Below are positions 1 to 6,730 of a stretch of 10,004 bases of DNA, piece by piece. Below the pieces are notes generated by a model, which was not told where the DNA came from, searched no databases, and saw only the letters and a list, made by a program, of their open reading frames with translations. The DNA is taken from NCBI GenBank assembly GCA_003663175.1, contig QMZM01000033.1:1-10004 (forward strand), written 5' to 3'. This DNA comes from Candidatus Altarchaeales archaeon. GTDB lineage: Archaea; Altiarchaeota; Altiarchaeia; IMC4; QMZM01. A program made the translations under genes and the position numbers. Position 1 is the first letter of the stretch; every line of letters starts with the position of its first letter.

Positions 1-397
1 CACCCTCGGAACAGCCATATTCGCAATACTTAGTTGCCACTGCACAATTACCGCAGCCTTCTTGGCAGTAGTAATCTATTGCATAGTTTCCATTACATCT
101 ATCCTCGTATACTCCATATCTATTCTCACAATATCCCGATTCCTCGAAATTCTGGGGACCATCTGAATCGAAGCAGAAAATTGTCGTTGTGCTTGAAGAG
201 GAGGTTGTTGTGGATGTTGTAGAGGAAGTCGTTGTAGTTGAGGAGGTGGTTGGACATGTTGTTGTAGTTGAGCACTCGATCTCTGTATCGTTTACTGAGC
301 AATCTCCAAATACGATTGTTATAGATTCCAAGATGAAGAGAACTAACACCAAACTCAAGATTAACCGCTTTCTTGTTGTATATCCACCTCCATGCAT
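1..397 (-). CDS. Secreted Ser/Thr-rich, Cys-rich surface protein, truncated by the window edge
   Basis: This minus-strand frame stays open from an ATG at 397 to the left edge of the window, giving about 132 N-terminal residues; the C-terminus lies outside. Residues 1-31 (start MHGGGYTTRKR, then a Leu/Ile/Val-rich core) form a signal peptide or N-terminal anchor. A short Cys-containing segment follows (D-C-S-V-N-D), then a low-complexity Thr/Ser linker of about 35 residues, then a Cys-rich module starting C-F-D-S-D-G with C spaced every few residues (G-Y-C-E-N-R-Y, D-R-C-N-G-N-Y, Y-Y-C-Q-E-G-C-G-N-C). The linker looks like an O-glycosylated stalk and the Cys module like a disulfide-stabilised extracellular repeat. 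Such modules are common in archaeal, notably DPANN-type, surface proteins (from memory). The overlapping ATG at 393 hits a stop after 10 codons, so 397 is the start. No Shine-Dalgarno is visible, suggesting a leaderless transcript. Function is unknown. Confidence 0.75.
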   Translation of the reverse strand, partial: MHGGGYTTRKRLILSLVLVLFILESITIVFGDCSVNDTEIECSTTTTCPTTSSTTTTSSTTSTTTSSSSTTTIFCFDSDGPQNFEESGYCENRYGVYEDRCNGNYAIDYYCQEGCGNCAVATKYCEYGCSEG

Positions 398-410
398 TTT
401 TTGGGATTTT

Positions 411-435
411 GTTTAAATTTTAAACAAATATATTG
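411..435 (-). promoter_or_regulatory. TATA-like promoter region with a 7+1+7 inverted repeat upstream of the Cys-rich secreted protein
   Basis: Positions 411-425 read gtttaaattttaaac, a perfect inverted repeat of 7 bp arms around one central base, and 427-433 add an ATATAT-type tract. The ATG is at 397, so the A/T core lies 14-38 nt upstream. That is the range expected for a TATA box of a leaderless or short-leader archaeal mRNA. The palindrome could be just the TATA element or a regulator site over it. This is inferred from position and composition only. Confidence 0.4.
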
Positions 436-454
436 AACTTGGAACTGAAGATTT

Positions 455-459
455 AAAAA
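455..459 (-). terminator. Possible T-tract terminator after the phospholipase D-like gene
   Basis: On the minus strand a run of five T in a very A/T-rich context (TAATTTTTAAAT) begins about 17 nt after the stop codon of the PLD-like gene. Archaeal termination often needs only T-rich tracts. No hairpin was found, so this is a weak call. Confidence 0.25.
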
Positions 460-476
460 TTATTAATCATTAATCA

Positions 477-1058
477 TTATAAAGTCTGTTTCCACAAATT
501 TTGGAAATATCTCTCAAAATAATCTGCAATCTTCTCTGAATAGATTATTACATTTACCTCGTTGTTCTTTTCCAAGCCATAGTAACTGAAATTTGTAGAA
601 CCAAGCACCACAATTTTTCCATCAACTATTATCAATTTTGCATGTGTTGTCACATTTGGAGAGTCGTATCTTATATCCACACCACCCTCTCTGAGATGGG
701 TATATGCACTGTTCCTCTTAGAATATTCATCAATTATAATCTTCACATCAACGCCCCTGTTCCTTGCATTTATCAAATCATTTACGAGAGTGTTCATCTT
801 CGAGTCCTTATATCTTGAGTAATATTTTAATTCAAACGCAACTATATGGATGGATTTATTTGCATTTTTCAGAATTTCATGAACCTCCGGAAAGAATCCC
901 CTGTCCGAGATAGGGATTATTCTGTTCTTTTCGATACAATATTTCTCCATACACGCCCTCCCCTCTGAAAAATTCCCGAATTCTATTCCGATAACGATCC
1001 CAATCAGAATCCCAATCAGAATCCCAAGGGTAATTCTCTTCATTCTATCTATCTTCAT
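477..1058 (-). CDS. Membrane-anchored phospholipase D/Nuc-family protein with a single HKD motif
   Basis: This 193-residue protein has one complete HKD motif of the PLD superfamily: H139-x-K141-x4-D146, followed by G153-S154-x2-N156 and a conserved-type E167. Single-motif members such as the Nuc endonucleases act as homodimers, the two motifs forming one active site that cleaves phosphodiesters through a phospho-histidine intermediate. Substrates can be DNA or phospholipid, and the motif alone does not decide. Residues 8-25 are a hydrophobic GILI-GILI-GIVI segment after a basic start, which acts as a signal peptide or anchor, so the catalytic domain (about 45-193) should be extracytoplasmic. 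The start could be M1 (1058) or M6 (1043), because a 15-bp tandem duplication copied the start region. It is divergent from the spermidine-synthase-like gene. Possible roles are extracellular DNA degradation, nutrient uptake or lipid turnover. Family assignment is firm, role is not. Confidence 0.9.
   Translation of the reverse strand: MKIDRMKRITLGILIGILIGIVIGIEFGNFSEGRACMEKYCIEKNRIIPISDRGFFPEVHEILKNANKSIHIVAFELKYYSRYKDSKMNTLVNDLINARNRGVDVKIIIDEYSKRNSAYTHLREGGVDIRYDSPNVTTHAKLIIVDGKIVVLGSTNFSYYGLEKNNEVNVIIYSEKIADYFERYFQNLWKQTL
997..1027 (-). repeat. 12-bp tandem repeat (about 2.6 copies) encoding the Gly-Ile signal/anchor of the PLD-like protein
   Basis: The unit atcccaatcaga (plus strand) occurs at 997-1008 and 1009-1020, then a partial copy to 1027. 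It keeps the frame and encodes the repeated G-I-L-I of the hydrophobic segment. It looks like replication slippage tolerated in a membrane helix. Confidence 0.85.
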
Positions 1059-1066
1059 TCTATCTA
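1037..1066 (-). repeat. Perfect 15-bp tandem duplication across the PLD-like gene start
   Basis: Positions 1037-1051 and 1052-1066 are identical 15-mers (tcttcattctatcta). The duplication carries the ATG with it, giving two in-frame ATG codons (1058 and 1043) in equivalent contexts and an N-terminus reading M-K-I-D-R-M-K-R. The downstream copy joins the Gly-Ile anchor directly and may be the original start. Confidence 0.85.
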
Positions 1067-1102
1067 ATTATTTATCTTGAAGAGAAACCATAAAAGAATA
1101 AG
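1059..1102. promoter_or_regulatory. Compact divergent promoter region
   Basis: Only 44 bp separate the PLD-like start (1058) from the ATG at 1103. For the plus strand, an A/T-rich TTATTTAT element lies near 1068-1075, about 30 nt before the ATG. For the minus strand, TTTTATGG (1089-1096 region) lies about 32-38 nt before its ATG. Both spacings fit archaeal TATA boxes of near-leaderless transcripts. The plus promoter element overlaps the 15-bp tandem duplication of the PLD-like gene. Neither start has a clear Shine-Dalgarno site. Confidence 0.4.
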
Positions 1103-3298
1103 ATGATTGGGATTGAAAGACAATTGAGATTTGCATTCCTATCCATGGGATTCATTTCCATAATCGCTCAGGTTGTCTTGCTCAGGGAATTTCTGACAAT
1201 ATTTGGTGGAAATGAATTATCCATCGGAATAATGCTCGGCAATTGGCTTCTCTTAGTTGCTATTGGGAGCATATCAATTAAATTCTTGGATAGATTCAAT
1301 TTTCATATCAGGGAATTTGCAATATTTCAATTCATTATTCCCGTTATAATTCCAATTCAGATCTTAATTATAAGAATATTTCCCAAGGTCATTGGATTAA
1401 TTCGGGGGGAGGTCGTTGGAATTGGAACGATATTCTCTTCAACATTTATAATCTTTATGCCGCTCTGCATCATTCTCGGGTTCCAATTCTCACTTGCGTG
1501 TAGAATCTATTCTGGATTTGAGAAGAGGGTGAAGGGTATCGCTCATGTCTACATTCTTGAGGCAATTGGCTCTATGATTGCCGGATTGCTCTTCACTTAC
1601 CTAATTCAATATCTGAATCCCTTCCAGATAATATTCATTTCCGGGATTCTATGCATTTTATCATCTTCGATGCTTCTTTATCTCTGCAGAAGTAGAGCAT
1701 TGATTCTATCGACATTTGTGTTGATATTTCTTCTTTTCTTAACACCCGAAATTTCTTCAAGAATAAATTTCTCATCCCTACAGATTCTATGGGATAATGA
1801 ACTCATTGATGCCGAGGATTCGATATATGGGAACTTGGTTGTTTTAGGCGACAATAACCAGTATGATTTCTACGAGAATGGTATCCTGCTATTCACCACT
1901 CAAGACACAGCAATAAATGAGGAAATCATCCATTTCCCAATGCTTGAACATCCAGAACCAAGGAATATCTTACTAATCGGTGGCGGTGTTGGTGGCTTAT
2001 TGGGAGAGATATTAAAGTATGGGGTCGATAAGGTTACATATATAGAAATAGATCCAAAACTGATAGAGATTTCAAGAAGATATATCCCAGAGAATAACTT
2101 AGATGATAGAAGGGTTGAGACGATATTCACCGATGGCAGATTTTTCATAAAGAATAGTAATGAAAGATATGATGTCATAATAGTAAATCTACCCGAGCCG
2201 AGCAATGCTCAGTTAAATAGATTCTACACAGTGGAATTTTTTCATGAAGTCCATGAGGCTCTAAACGATGATGGAATGGTTTCCATTTCCATACCATTCT
2301 CCGAAAGCTATGTCAGTGAAGAAATGAGAATTCTCGGTGGTAGCATATACAGAACTCTGAGTGAGATATTCCCCGATGTGAAGGTAATTCCCGGGGAGAG
2401 AACCATTCTCTTGGGATGCAAGTCTGAGGGTATTCTAACCTATAATACCGATCTGCTCGGAAAGCGTATAAATGAGAGGGGGATAATGAATAAATGGGTC
2501 AATATCCCATACATTAATTATAAATTATCTCCTCACAGAATTAATTTTACACTAAATTCACTAAGAAGCAATGCGGAGATAAATGAGGATTTCAGACCCA
2601 TTGGCTATTACTACTACACACTTATCTGGAGTTCAATTTCCGGTTCAGAAATTATGGAAAAGGCATTTTATGTGCTGATCATAATTATCATAGCGGTAAT
2701 ATTAATTCTAAACAAAAATAGAAATGCTCCGGTTCTATTTGCAATCCTCACAACGGGATTTGCGGGAATGGTACTTGAGGTTTCCATCTTAATTGCGTTT
2801 CAGGCGGTTTATGGATATCTCTATCATAAAATGGCAATGATCATTGCAACCTTCATGATGGGTCTGGCGGTTGGCAGTTTATTAATGAATAGATTAATGA
2901 ATAGATACATGCGTAGAATGAAGAACCCCGTGAATATGCTCGCAGGAATTGAATTCTTAATTGTTCTCTATTCTCTATTTATTCCAATAACATTCATTGA
3001 AATTTCTCAATATGCAATTTCTCAATATGCAGATACCATATTCCCAATTCTCATGCTCATTGCTGGCTCTCTCGTTGGTTTAGAGTTTCCATTGGCAAGT
3101 GAGATCTATTTAGAAAGAAATAAGGAAATTGGAAAGACCGCCGGGGTCATCTACGGCTCTGATTTATTTGGCGCATTTCTCGGCTCTTTACTTTCCGCAT
3201 CTCTTCTCATACCCCTGATGGGAATTATTAATGTATGTATTCTTGTTGCAATATTGAATTTTGTGAGTGGAATTGCTTTAGGGATTTTCAAAACATAG
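1103..3298 (+). CDS. Polytopic membrane protein with an internal spermidine-synthase-like domain
   Basis: This 731-residue protein has three parts: about seven hydrophobic segments (roughly residues 9-30, 40-58, 71-95, 106-134, 144-168, 172-194, 199-214), a soluble Rossmann domain (about 220-515), and six or seven more membrane segments (about 520-728). The soluble part has the nucleotide-binding loop I292-G-G-G-V-G-G298, the acidic strand Y-I-E315-I-D, T-D344-G-R, and N362-L-P-E-P-S-N-A-Q-L-N-R-F-Y375. These are the landmarks of the spermidine synthase/SAM-methyltransferase fold in the membrane-fused subfamily. True spermidine synthases have an Asp where N362 stands and an Asp inside the Gly loop where V296 stands. 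Aminopropyl transfer is therefore doubtful, and the substrate is unknown. It may bind SAM or decarboxylated SAM at the membrane face. It is transcribed alone, divergent from the PLD-like gene. Family call is strong and function open. Confidence 0.88.
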   Translation: MIGIERQLRFAFLSMGFISIIAQVVLLREFLTIFGGNELSIGIMLGNWLLLVAIGSISIKFLDRFNFHIREFAIFQFIIPVIIPIQILIIRIFPKVIGLIRGEVVGIGTIFSSTFIIFMPLCIILGFQFSLACRIYSGFEKRVKGIAHVYILEAIGSMIAGLLFTYLIQYLNPFQIIFISGILCILSSSMLLYLCRSRALILSTFVLIFLLFLTPEISSRINFSSLQILWDNELIDAEDSIYGNLVVLGDNNQYDFYENGILLFTTQDTAINEEIIHFPMLEHPEPRNILLIGGGVGGLLGEILKYGVDKVTYIEIDPKLIEISRRYIPENNLDDRRVETIFTDGRFFIKNSNERYDVIIVNLPEPSNAQLNRFYTVEFFHEVHEALNDDGMVSISIPFSESYVSEEMRILGGSIYRTLSEIFPDVKVIPGERTILLGCKSEGILTYNTDLLGKRINERGIMNKWVNIPYINYKLSPHRINFTLNSLRSNAEINEDFRPIGYYYYTLIWSSISGSEIMEKAFYVLIIIIIAVILILNKNRNAPVLFAILTTGFAGMVLEVSILIAFQAVYGYLYHKMAMIIATFMMGLAVGSLLMNRLMNRYMRRMKNPVNMLAGIEFLIVLYSLFIPITFIEISQYAISQYADTIFPILMLIAGSLVGLEFPLASEIYLERNKEIGKTAGVIYGSDLFGAFLGSLLSASLLIPLMGIINVCILVAILNFVSGIALGIFKT
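3001..3030 (+). repeat. Perfect 15-bp tandem duplication inside the spermidine-synthase-like membrane protein
   Basis: The 15-mer aatttctcaatatgc occurs at 3001-3015 and again at 3016-3030. It encodes I-S-Q-Y-A twice (residues about 634-643) in the loop between two C-terminal membrane helices. The frame is kept, so this is a recent in-frame duplication. Confidence 0.9.
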
Positions 3299-3353
3299 TC
3301 ATAAGAGGTCATATATGCCACTACTCCACGCATCCGCATTACTTCATCGTCAA

Positions 3354-3373
3354 TATAAACCCTTTATAAACCC
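3354..3373. repeat. Two copies of TATAAACCC spaced 11 bp in the convergent intergenic gap
   Basis: TATAAACCC is at 3354-3362 and 3365-3373, with a further TTTATA just beyond. They lie in the 77-bp gap (3299-3375) between two convergent genes, where no start codon needs a TATA box. No hairpin and no T-run of five was seen in the gap on either strand. The repeats might take part in termination or be chance in A/T-rich DNA. Confidence 0.4.
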
Positions 3374-3375
3374 AT

Positions 3376-5874
3376 TTATAGATTACTCTTTATACGATGA
3401 AGTGATGTTATTACAGATTCTCTAAGTTTACCCTTTCCCTTGCCTTTCTTTCTGCTCTTCCATCCTCCGCCAGAGGTCTTTTTCTTATTTACAATTAGTA
3501 TAAGCAATATTATTATTATCGTTAATGGAAGATAAGGACTTGTTATTGATGGGGTAACTATTACAAATCCCGTTATGTTCGGAATCTCTATAAATCCTCC
3601 CCCTCCCCCTCCCTCTACGGGCTTAGATGTCTGATTTGTTGTGTTCATTGCCTCCAATATCTTCAATGTAAAGCTCACGGACTTCGAGATTTCCTTAGAT
3701 TTCACCTCTATTGTCACTAAGGTGTATTTGCTACACTTCCCACCACATAGTTCTGGTGTTAGAAAGATTCTAAGATTAACCCTTTTCTGTTCACTAATTG
3801 CTAAACCATTAATCTTTGCGGGCTCTAATTCATACCAGTCAGATGAGATTCCAATTATATGAACATAAATTGGTTCTGTCAGATTTGTTTGTCCAGAATT
3901 GAAGATTGTAAATTCAAGATTTGTTGGCTCATTTAAATGAACGCTTACTATGTCTGGCACATCCAAAATGCTTAATTCCTTACTTCTCGAGACTTGGATC
4001 GTTTTTGTTGTATTACAACCAATATAGGGCTCCTTAATTGCTTGGATCAGGAGGGTTGGGTAACCCTCTGCATAGGGTGCTACTATTGTTGCTCTGAAAA
4101 AGCCCCCGGTAGTTGTCATATCGGTTGATGAGTAATTATATAATGGAAACGATAACCTTATCGTTGCTCCCTCAACGGGATTTCCATCATTATCGAGCAC
4201 TTTACCATTCACAACTACCGTATCACCCATAAATACCTTCTCCTTTTCAATTTCAATATTTGAGAAGTGTAGTGCCCTTTGTTCGCCAATAAAGAACGCA
4301 GAGGTTGAGAGTATGGTAAATTCCATGGCATCCCTTATTGTATGTACCTTGGATTGGACAAATTTCCATGAGCCAGTGCATGTGCTTTTTTCGAAATTCC
4401 AATTCTTACATTCATAAACCCTCAAATCCTGTTCATCACCATGGACGAGTGAACTATCGTATGGAACATATACCCATCCATGAGAAAATGGCAGTGCAAA
4501 CTCTATAACAATTATCTTTACGAGTCTTAGACCGCCCGGAGCCCCACTATTTATATGGTTTTGATCAAATCTTATGACGTTTCCCGAAATACCGAGCAAT
4601 GAATCTGATTCCGAGATTGTGACATTATAGAATCTTGTAATGACACCACTACCGAATCTAATTTCAACATTATATTTTCTAGGTAATAGATTTATTGAGT
4701 ATCTACCATTGGAATCTGTTGTCGTTGAGATAACCTGTCCCGTTTCTGTGTCTTCAAATGATATCGATGCTGAAACAACGTTTCCCGCAGCATCTATCAA
4801 TTCACCAGAAATTTGCAGGACAATCTTTAGTGGAATTACTGCTTGAGAGGAGTAGTCATTTCCATCAATCATCGTAGAGAATTGGACGAAGAAGTCATAA
4901 AGTCCCGGGCTTAGGGTAGATGGAATATTGACATTTATTGTGCAAATTCCAGAAGTGCATTCAATTTTATTTATATAAACCTGTTTAAAGATGTTGTTGC
5001 CCATTATCACCGCAGTGACATCATCCTTAGTGAAATCATCGGGATTCCCCACTGGGAATTTGACCGATATGGGGATATCCTTTTCACATAATGTATTTAC
5101 TGGGCATATAATCTCGTTCTGATTTATCTGTATTGTGAGTGGGGCGTTTACCTTTATATATCTATCCGACTCATCAGTTATTGTTCTGCCACTTGAAGTT
5201 GCGGTTACCCTTAAATCATAAATTCCTTCAGGTAGCCTACTCATGCACTCTCCGATGTTTCCATCGGGACACAAGTCAAGGGTTATTTTTTGGTAGTTGT
5301 CTGTTGTTACTGCAGACACAACACTTACCTCCTCATCACCAATTTCAACATCAAAATCATTCTTTGATACAGTTATTAGGTTACCATCTAATCTGAAATT
5401 GACCTTTATCTCTAAGGTATCCCCTATATATGCATTGATCCTGTCTCCCTCTCTAACAATGCTAAACTCTAATTTGTGTGCTGTAAAGGTGGATTGCTTT
5501 TCTGCAGAATATCCATTATATTCACAAGTTATTGATACTATGTAGTTGCCGGTCTCTGAGAAATATAGGAGAAATCTTGGTATTGAAACAAAATATTTTC
5601 CTCCAGAAAAACTGAGTTGCTCGATTGTGGATAGGCCACTTGGTGACCTTATGTTGGCATGAAGGTTGGCATTTGTTATATATGTTCCATTAAACTTGCA
5701 TCTCGCCGATATTGTGATGCTTGGGTCTTCATTGAGCCATATTGTTGTTGGATTTATGCTAACATCAGTAACCTGAAGAAGTTGGGCATTAACACTATCT
5801 ATAAGAAATATAGAGATTTCCAATACTATAAGGATTTCAACCAATCTTTCTATTTCTCTTATTCTGAGTTTCAT
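3376..5874 (-). CDS. Large single-pass cell-surface protein with multiple beta-sandwich domains
   Basis: This 832-residue protein begins with a signal peptide or anchor (residues 11-30, ending V-N-A). A long extracellular part of Ig-like beta domains follows. Residues about 354-420 look like a carboxypeptidase-regulatory-like fold (I-S-G-E-L-I-D-A-A-G-N-V-V ... D-S-N-G-R-Y). About 552-612 is a second Ig-like unit (V-V-V-N-G-K-V-L-D-N-D-G-N-P-V-E-G-A). About 640-740 resembles the NEW3-like domains of archaeal surface proteins. Paired Cys (C202/C210, C257/C263, C306/C311, C489/C499, C710/C714) suggest disulfides, and N-x-S/T sequons suggest N-glycosylation. A hexaglycine linker (755-760) leads to a membrane helix (about 782-796) and a Lys/Arg/Gly-rich cytoplasmic tail of about 36 residues. 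The gene starts 6 nt after the minD-like stop, so the two are probably co-transcribed. It could be an adhesin, S-layer-associated or receptor-like protein; no enzyme motif was seen. Confidence 0.85.
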   Translation of the reverse strand: MKLRIREIERLVEILIVLEISIFLIDSVNAQLLQVTDVSINPTTIWLNEDPSITISARCKFNGTYITNANLHANIRSPSGLSTIEQLSFSGGKYFVSIPRFLLYFSETGNYIVSITCEYNGYSAEKQSTFTAHKLEFSIVREGDRINAYIGDTLEIKVNFRLDGNLITVSKNDFDVEIGDEEVSVVSAVTTDNYQKITLDLCPDGNIGECMSRLPEGIYDLRVTATSSGRTITDESDRYIKVNAPLTIQINQNEIICPVNTLCEKDIPISVKFPVGNPDDFTKDDVTAVIMGNNIFKQVYINKIECTSGICTINVNIPSTLSPGLYDFFVQFSTMIDGNDYSSQAVIPLKIVLQISGELIDAAGNVVSASISFEDTETGQVISTTTDSNGRYSINLLPRKYNVEIRFGSGVITRFYNVTISESDSLLGISGNVIRFDQNHINSGAPGGLRLVKIIVIEFALPFSHGWVYVPYDSSLVHGDEQDLRVYECKNWNFEKSTCTGSWKFVQSKVHTIRDAMEFTILSTSAFFIGEQRALHFSNIEIEKEKVFMGDTVVVNGKVLDNDGNPVEGATIRLSFPLYNYSSTDMTTTGGFFRATIVAPYAEGYPTLLIQAIKEPYIGCNTTKTIQVSRSKELSILDVPDIVSVHLNEPTNLEFTIFNSGQTNLTEPIYVHIIGISSDWYELEPAKINGLAISEQKRVNLRIFLTPELCGGKCSKYTLVTIEVKSKEISKSVSFTLKILEAMNTTNQTSKPVEGGGGGGFIEIPNITGFVIVTPSITSPYLPLTIIIILLILIVNKKKTSGGGWKSRKKGKGKGKLRESVITSLHRIKSNL
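3596..3615 (-). repeat. G-rich tract encoding the hexaglycine linker
   Basis: On the coding strand this reads as G runs of 3, 5 and 5 followed by GG, separated by single A residues, encoding E-G6-F next to the membrane helix. It stands out in AT-rich DNA and is a candidate for slippage or for a weak (two-layer) G-quadruplex. Only three runs reach three G, so it does not meet the usual four-run motif. Confidence 0.6.
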
Positions 5875-5880
5875 AAATTC

Positions 5881-6630
5881 CTAACCCCTAAATCTTAATA
5901 ATCTCCTTAGGAATAATAAACTTGGAGGCTTGTATTCCTTTCTCAACAATCTCGCCGCCAAATATTTGAAATCGATAGATGCTCTCGAATATGGATTCTT
6001 ATGGATCACTGGAATATTTTCAAATGCGGCCTTTCTGACAAATGAATCCTCTGAAATTCTTGATATTATTGGGACCTCGCACATCAATTCAACCTCATCA
6101 GGCGTTAGCTCGTATGCATCGTTCCTTACTCTATTGATAACGACACCTATATTCTCTTTTTTCATCCACTTTGCCAATTTTATAACCTTCAATGCATCAG
6201 TGACTGCGGGGACCTCGGGATTTGTTACAACGATCACGGAGTCTGAGCATTCTATTACAGATTTTACAATCTCATTCATTCCTGGGGGGGAATCCAGGAT
6301 TATTGTATCATCTAATTCTCTCAGAATTTTCTTTAATCTTGAAAGGTCAATATTCTTATTTGATGGTGTTATGGAGGAGGGTATAATCTTCAGACCAACC
6401 GGATGATAAAAGATACTGTGTCTTATCCTTACACTTCCATCCAAGGCGTCTTGCAGTGTCAATGGCATTGGAGGGACGCCCAATTGCAGAGAAATGTTGG
6501 GATTTTCTATGTCTAAATCTATAACAATACTCTCCTGACCAAATTCCGCAAGCGCGGCGGCCAGATTTATCGAAAATGTCGTCTTACCAACTCCTCCTTT
6601 TCCCGATACAACGCCAATAATATGGGACAT
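5881..6630 (-). CDS. minD: MinD/ParA-family ATPase with a C-terminal membrane-targeting helix
   Basis: This 249-residue protein has the deviant Walker A motif G10-K11-G-G-V-G-K16-T17-T18 with the signature lysine K11, the switch I region D38-L-D40-x-E-N-P-N, and the Walker B/switch II strand I-I-L-D113-S-P-P-G. These define the MinD/ParA/Mrp-like P-loop group, in which ATP-driven dimers bind membrane or DNA and release on hydrolysis. The last 14 residues (P-S-L-L-F-L-R-R-L-L-R-F-R-G) form a short basic amphipathic helix like the MinD membrane-targeting sequence, which favours MinD over ParA. Archaea usually lack MinE, and in haloarchaea a MinD homologue affects placement of archaella and chemoreceptors (known). 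Here it sits 6 nt upstream of the 832-residue surface protein gene, so its cargo may be that protein (inferred). The start has no Shine-Dalgarno and a TATA-like tract close upstream, so the transcript is probably leaderless. Confidence 0.9.
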   Translation of the reverse strand: MSHIIGVVSGKGGVGKTTFSINLAAALAEFGQESIVIDLDIENPNISLQLGVPPMPLTLQDALDGSVRIRHSIFYHPVGLKIIPSSITPSNKNIDLSRLKKILRELDDTIILDSPPGMNEIVKSVIECSDSVIVVTNPEVPAVTDALKVIKLAKWMKKENIGVVINRVRNDAYELTPDEVELMCEVPIISRISEDSFVRKAAFENIPVIHKNPYSRASIDFKYLAARLLRKEYKPPSLLFLRRLLRFRG

Positions 6631-6644
6631 TATAAATTATTATT

Positions 6645-6668
6645 GTTTTAAAAATTAATATAATAATA
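6645..6668 (-). promoter_or_regulatory. TATA-like promoter tract of the minD-surface protein operon
   Basis: On the minus strand the sequence ATTATATTAATTTTTAAAA spans this region and ends about 15 nt before the minD ATG at 6630. Its centre is about 26 nt upstream of the ATG, the expected TATA-box distance if transcription starts at the ATG. The A/T richness makes the exact box uncertain. Confidence 0.4.
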
Positions 6669-6693
6669 TATTTACATATTTCATTATTATAAT

Positions 6694-6698
6694 AAAAA
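6694..6698 (-). terminator. Possible T-tract terminator after the GC-rich structured element
   Basis: On the minus strand GATTTTTATT follows the GC-rich patch by about 35 nt and precedes the minD promoter tract. It could end either a 3' extension of the kaiC-like operon transcript or a separate small RNA. This rests only on the T5 run and its position. Confidence 0.3.
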
Positions 6699-6730
6699 TC
6701 GATCTATGGGACGTATCCAATAAATCACAG

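Noticed and set aside
189..416. Plus-strand open frame of 75 residues rich in Glu and Val
   Set aside because: It is the antisense of the Thr/Ser linker and signal peptide of the minus-strand secreted protein; the Glu/Val repeats come from the low-complexity codons.
1900..2205. Minus-strand frame of 101 residues
   Set aside because: It lies wholly inside the spermidine-synthase-like domain, whose motifs are on the plus strand; the translation shows no recognisable domain.
3354..3380. TATAAACCC copies as a telomere-like or CRISPR-like repeat
   Set aside because: Only two copies occur, spaced 11 bp, with no spacers of CRISPR length and no further copies nearby.
5930..6406. Plus-strand frame of 158 residues
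   Set aside because: It is the antisense of the MinD-like gene, which has all its nucleotide-binding motifs intact on the minus strand.
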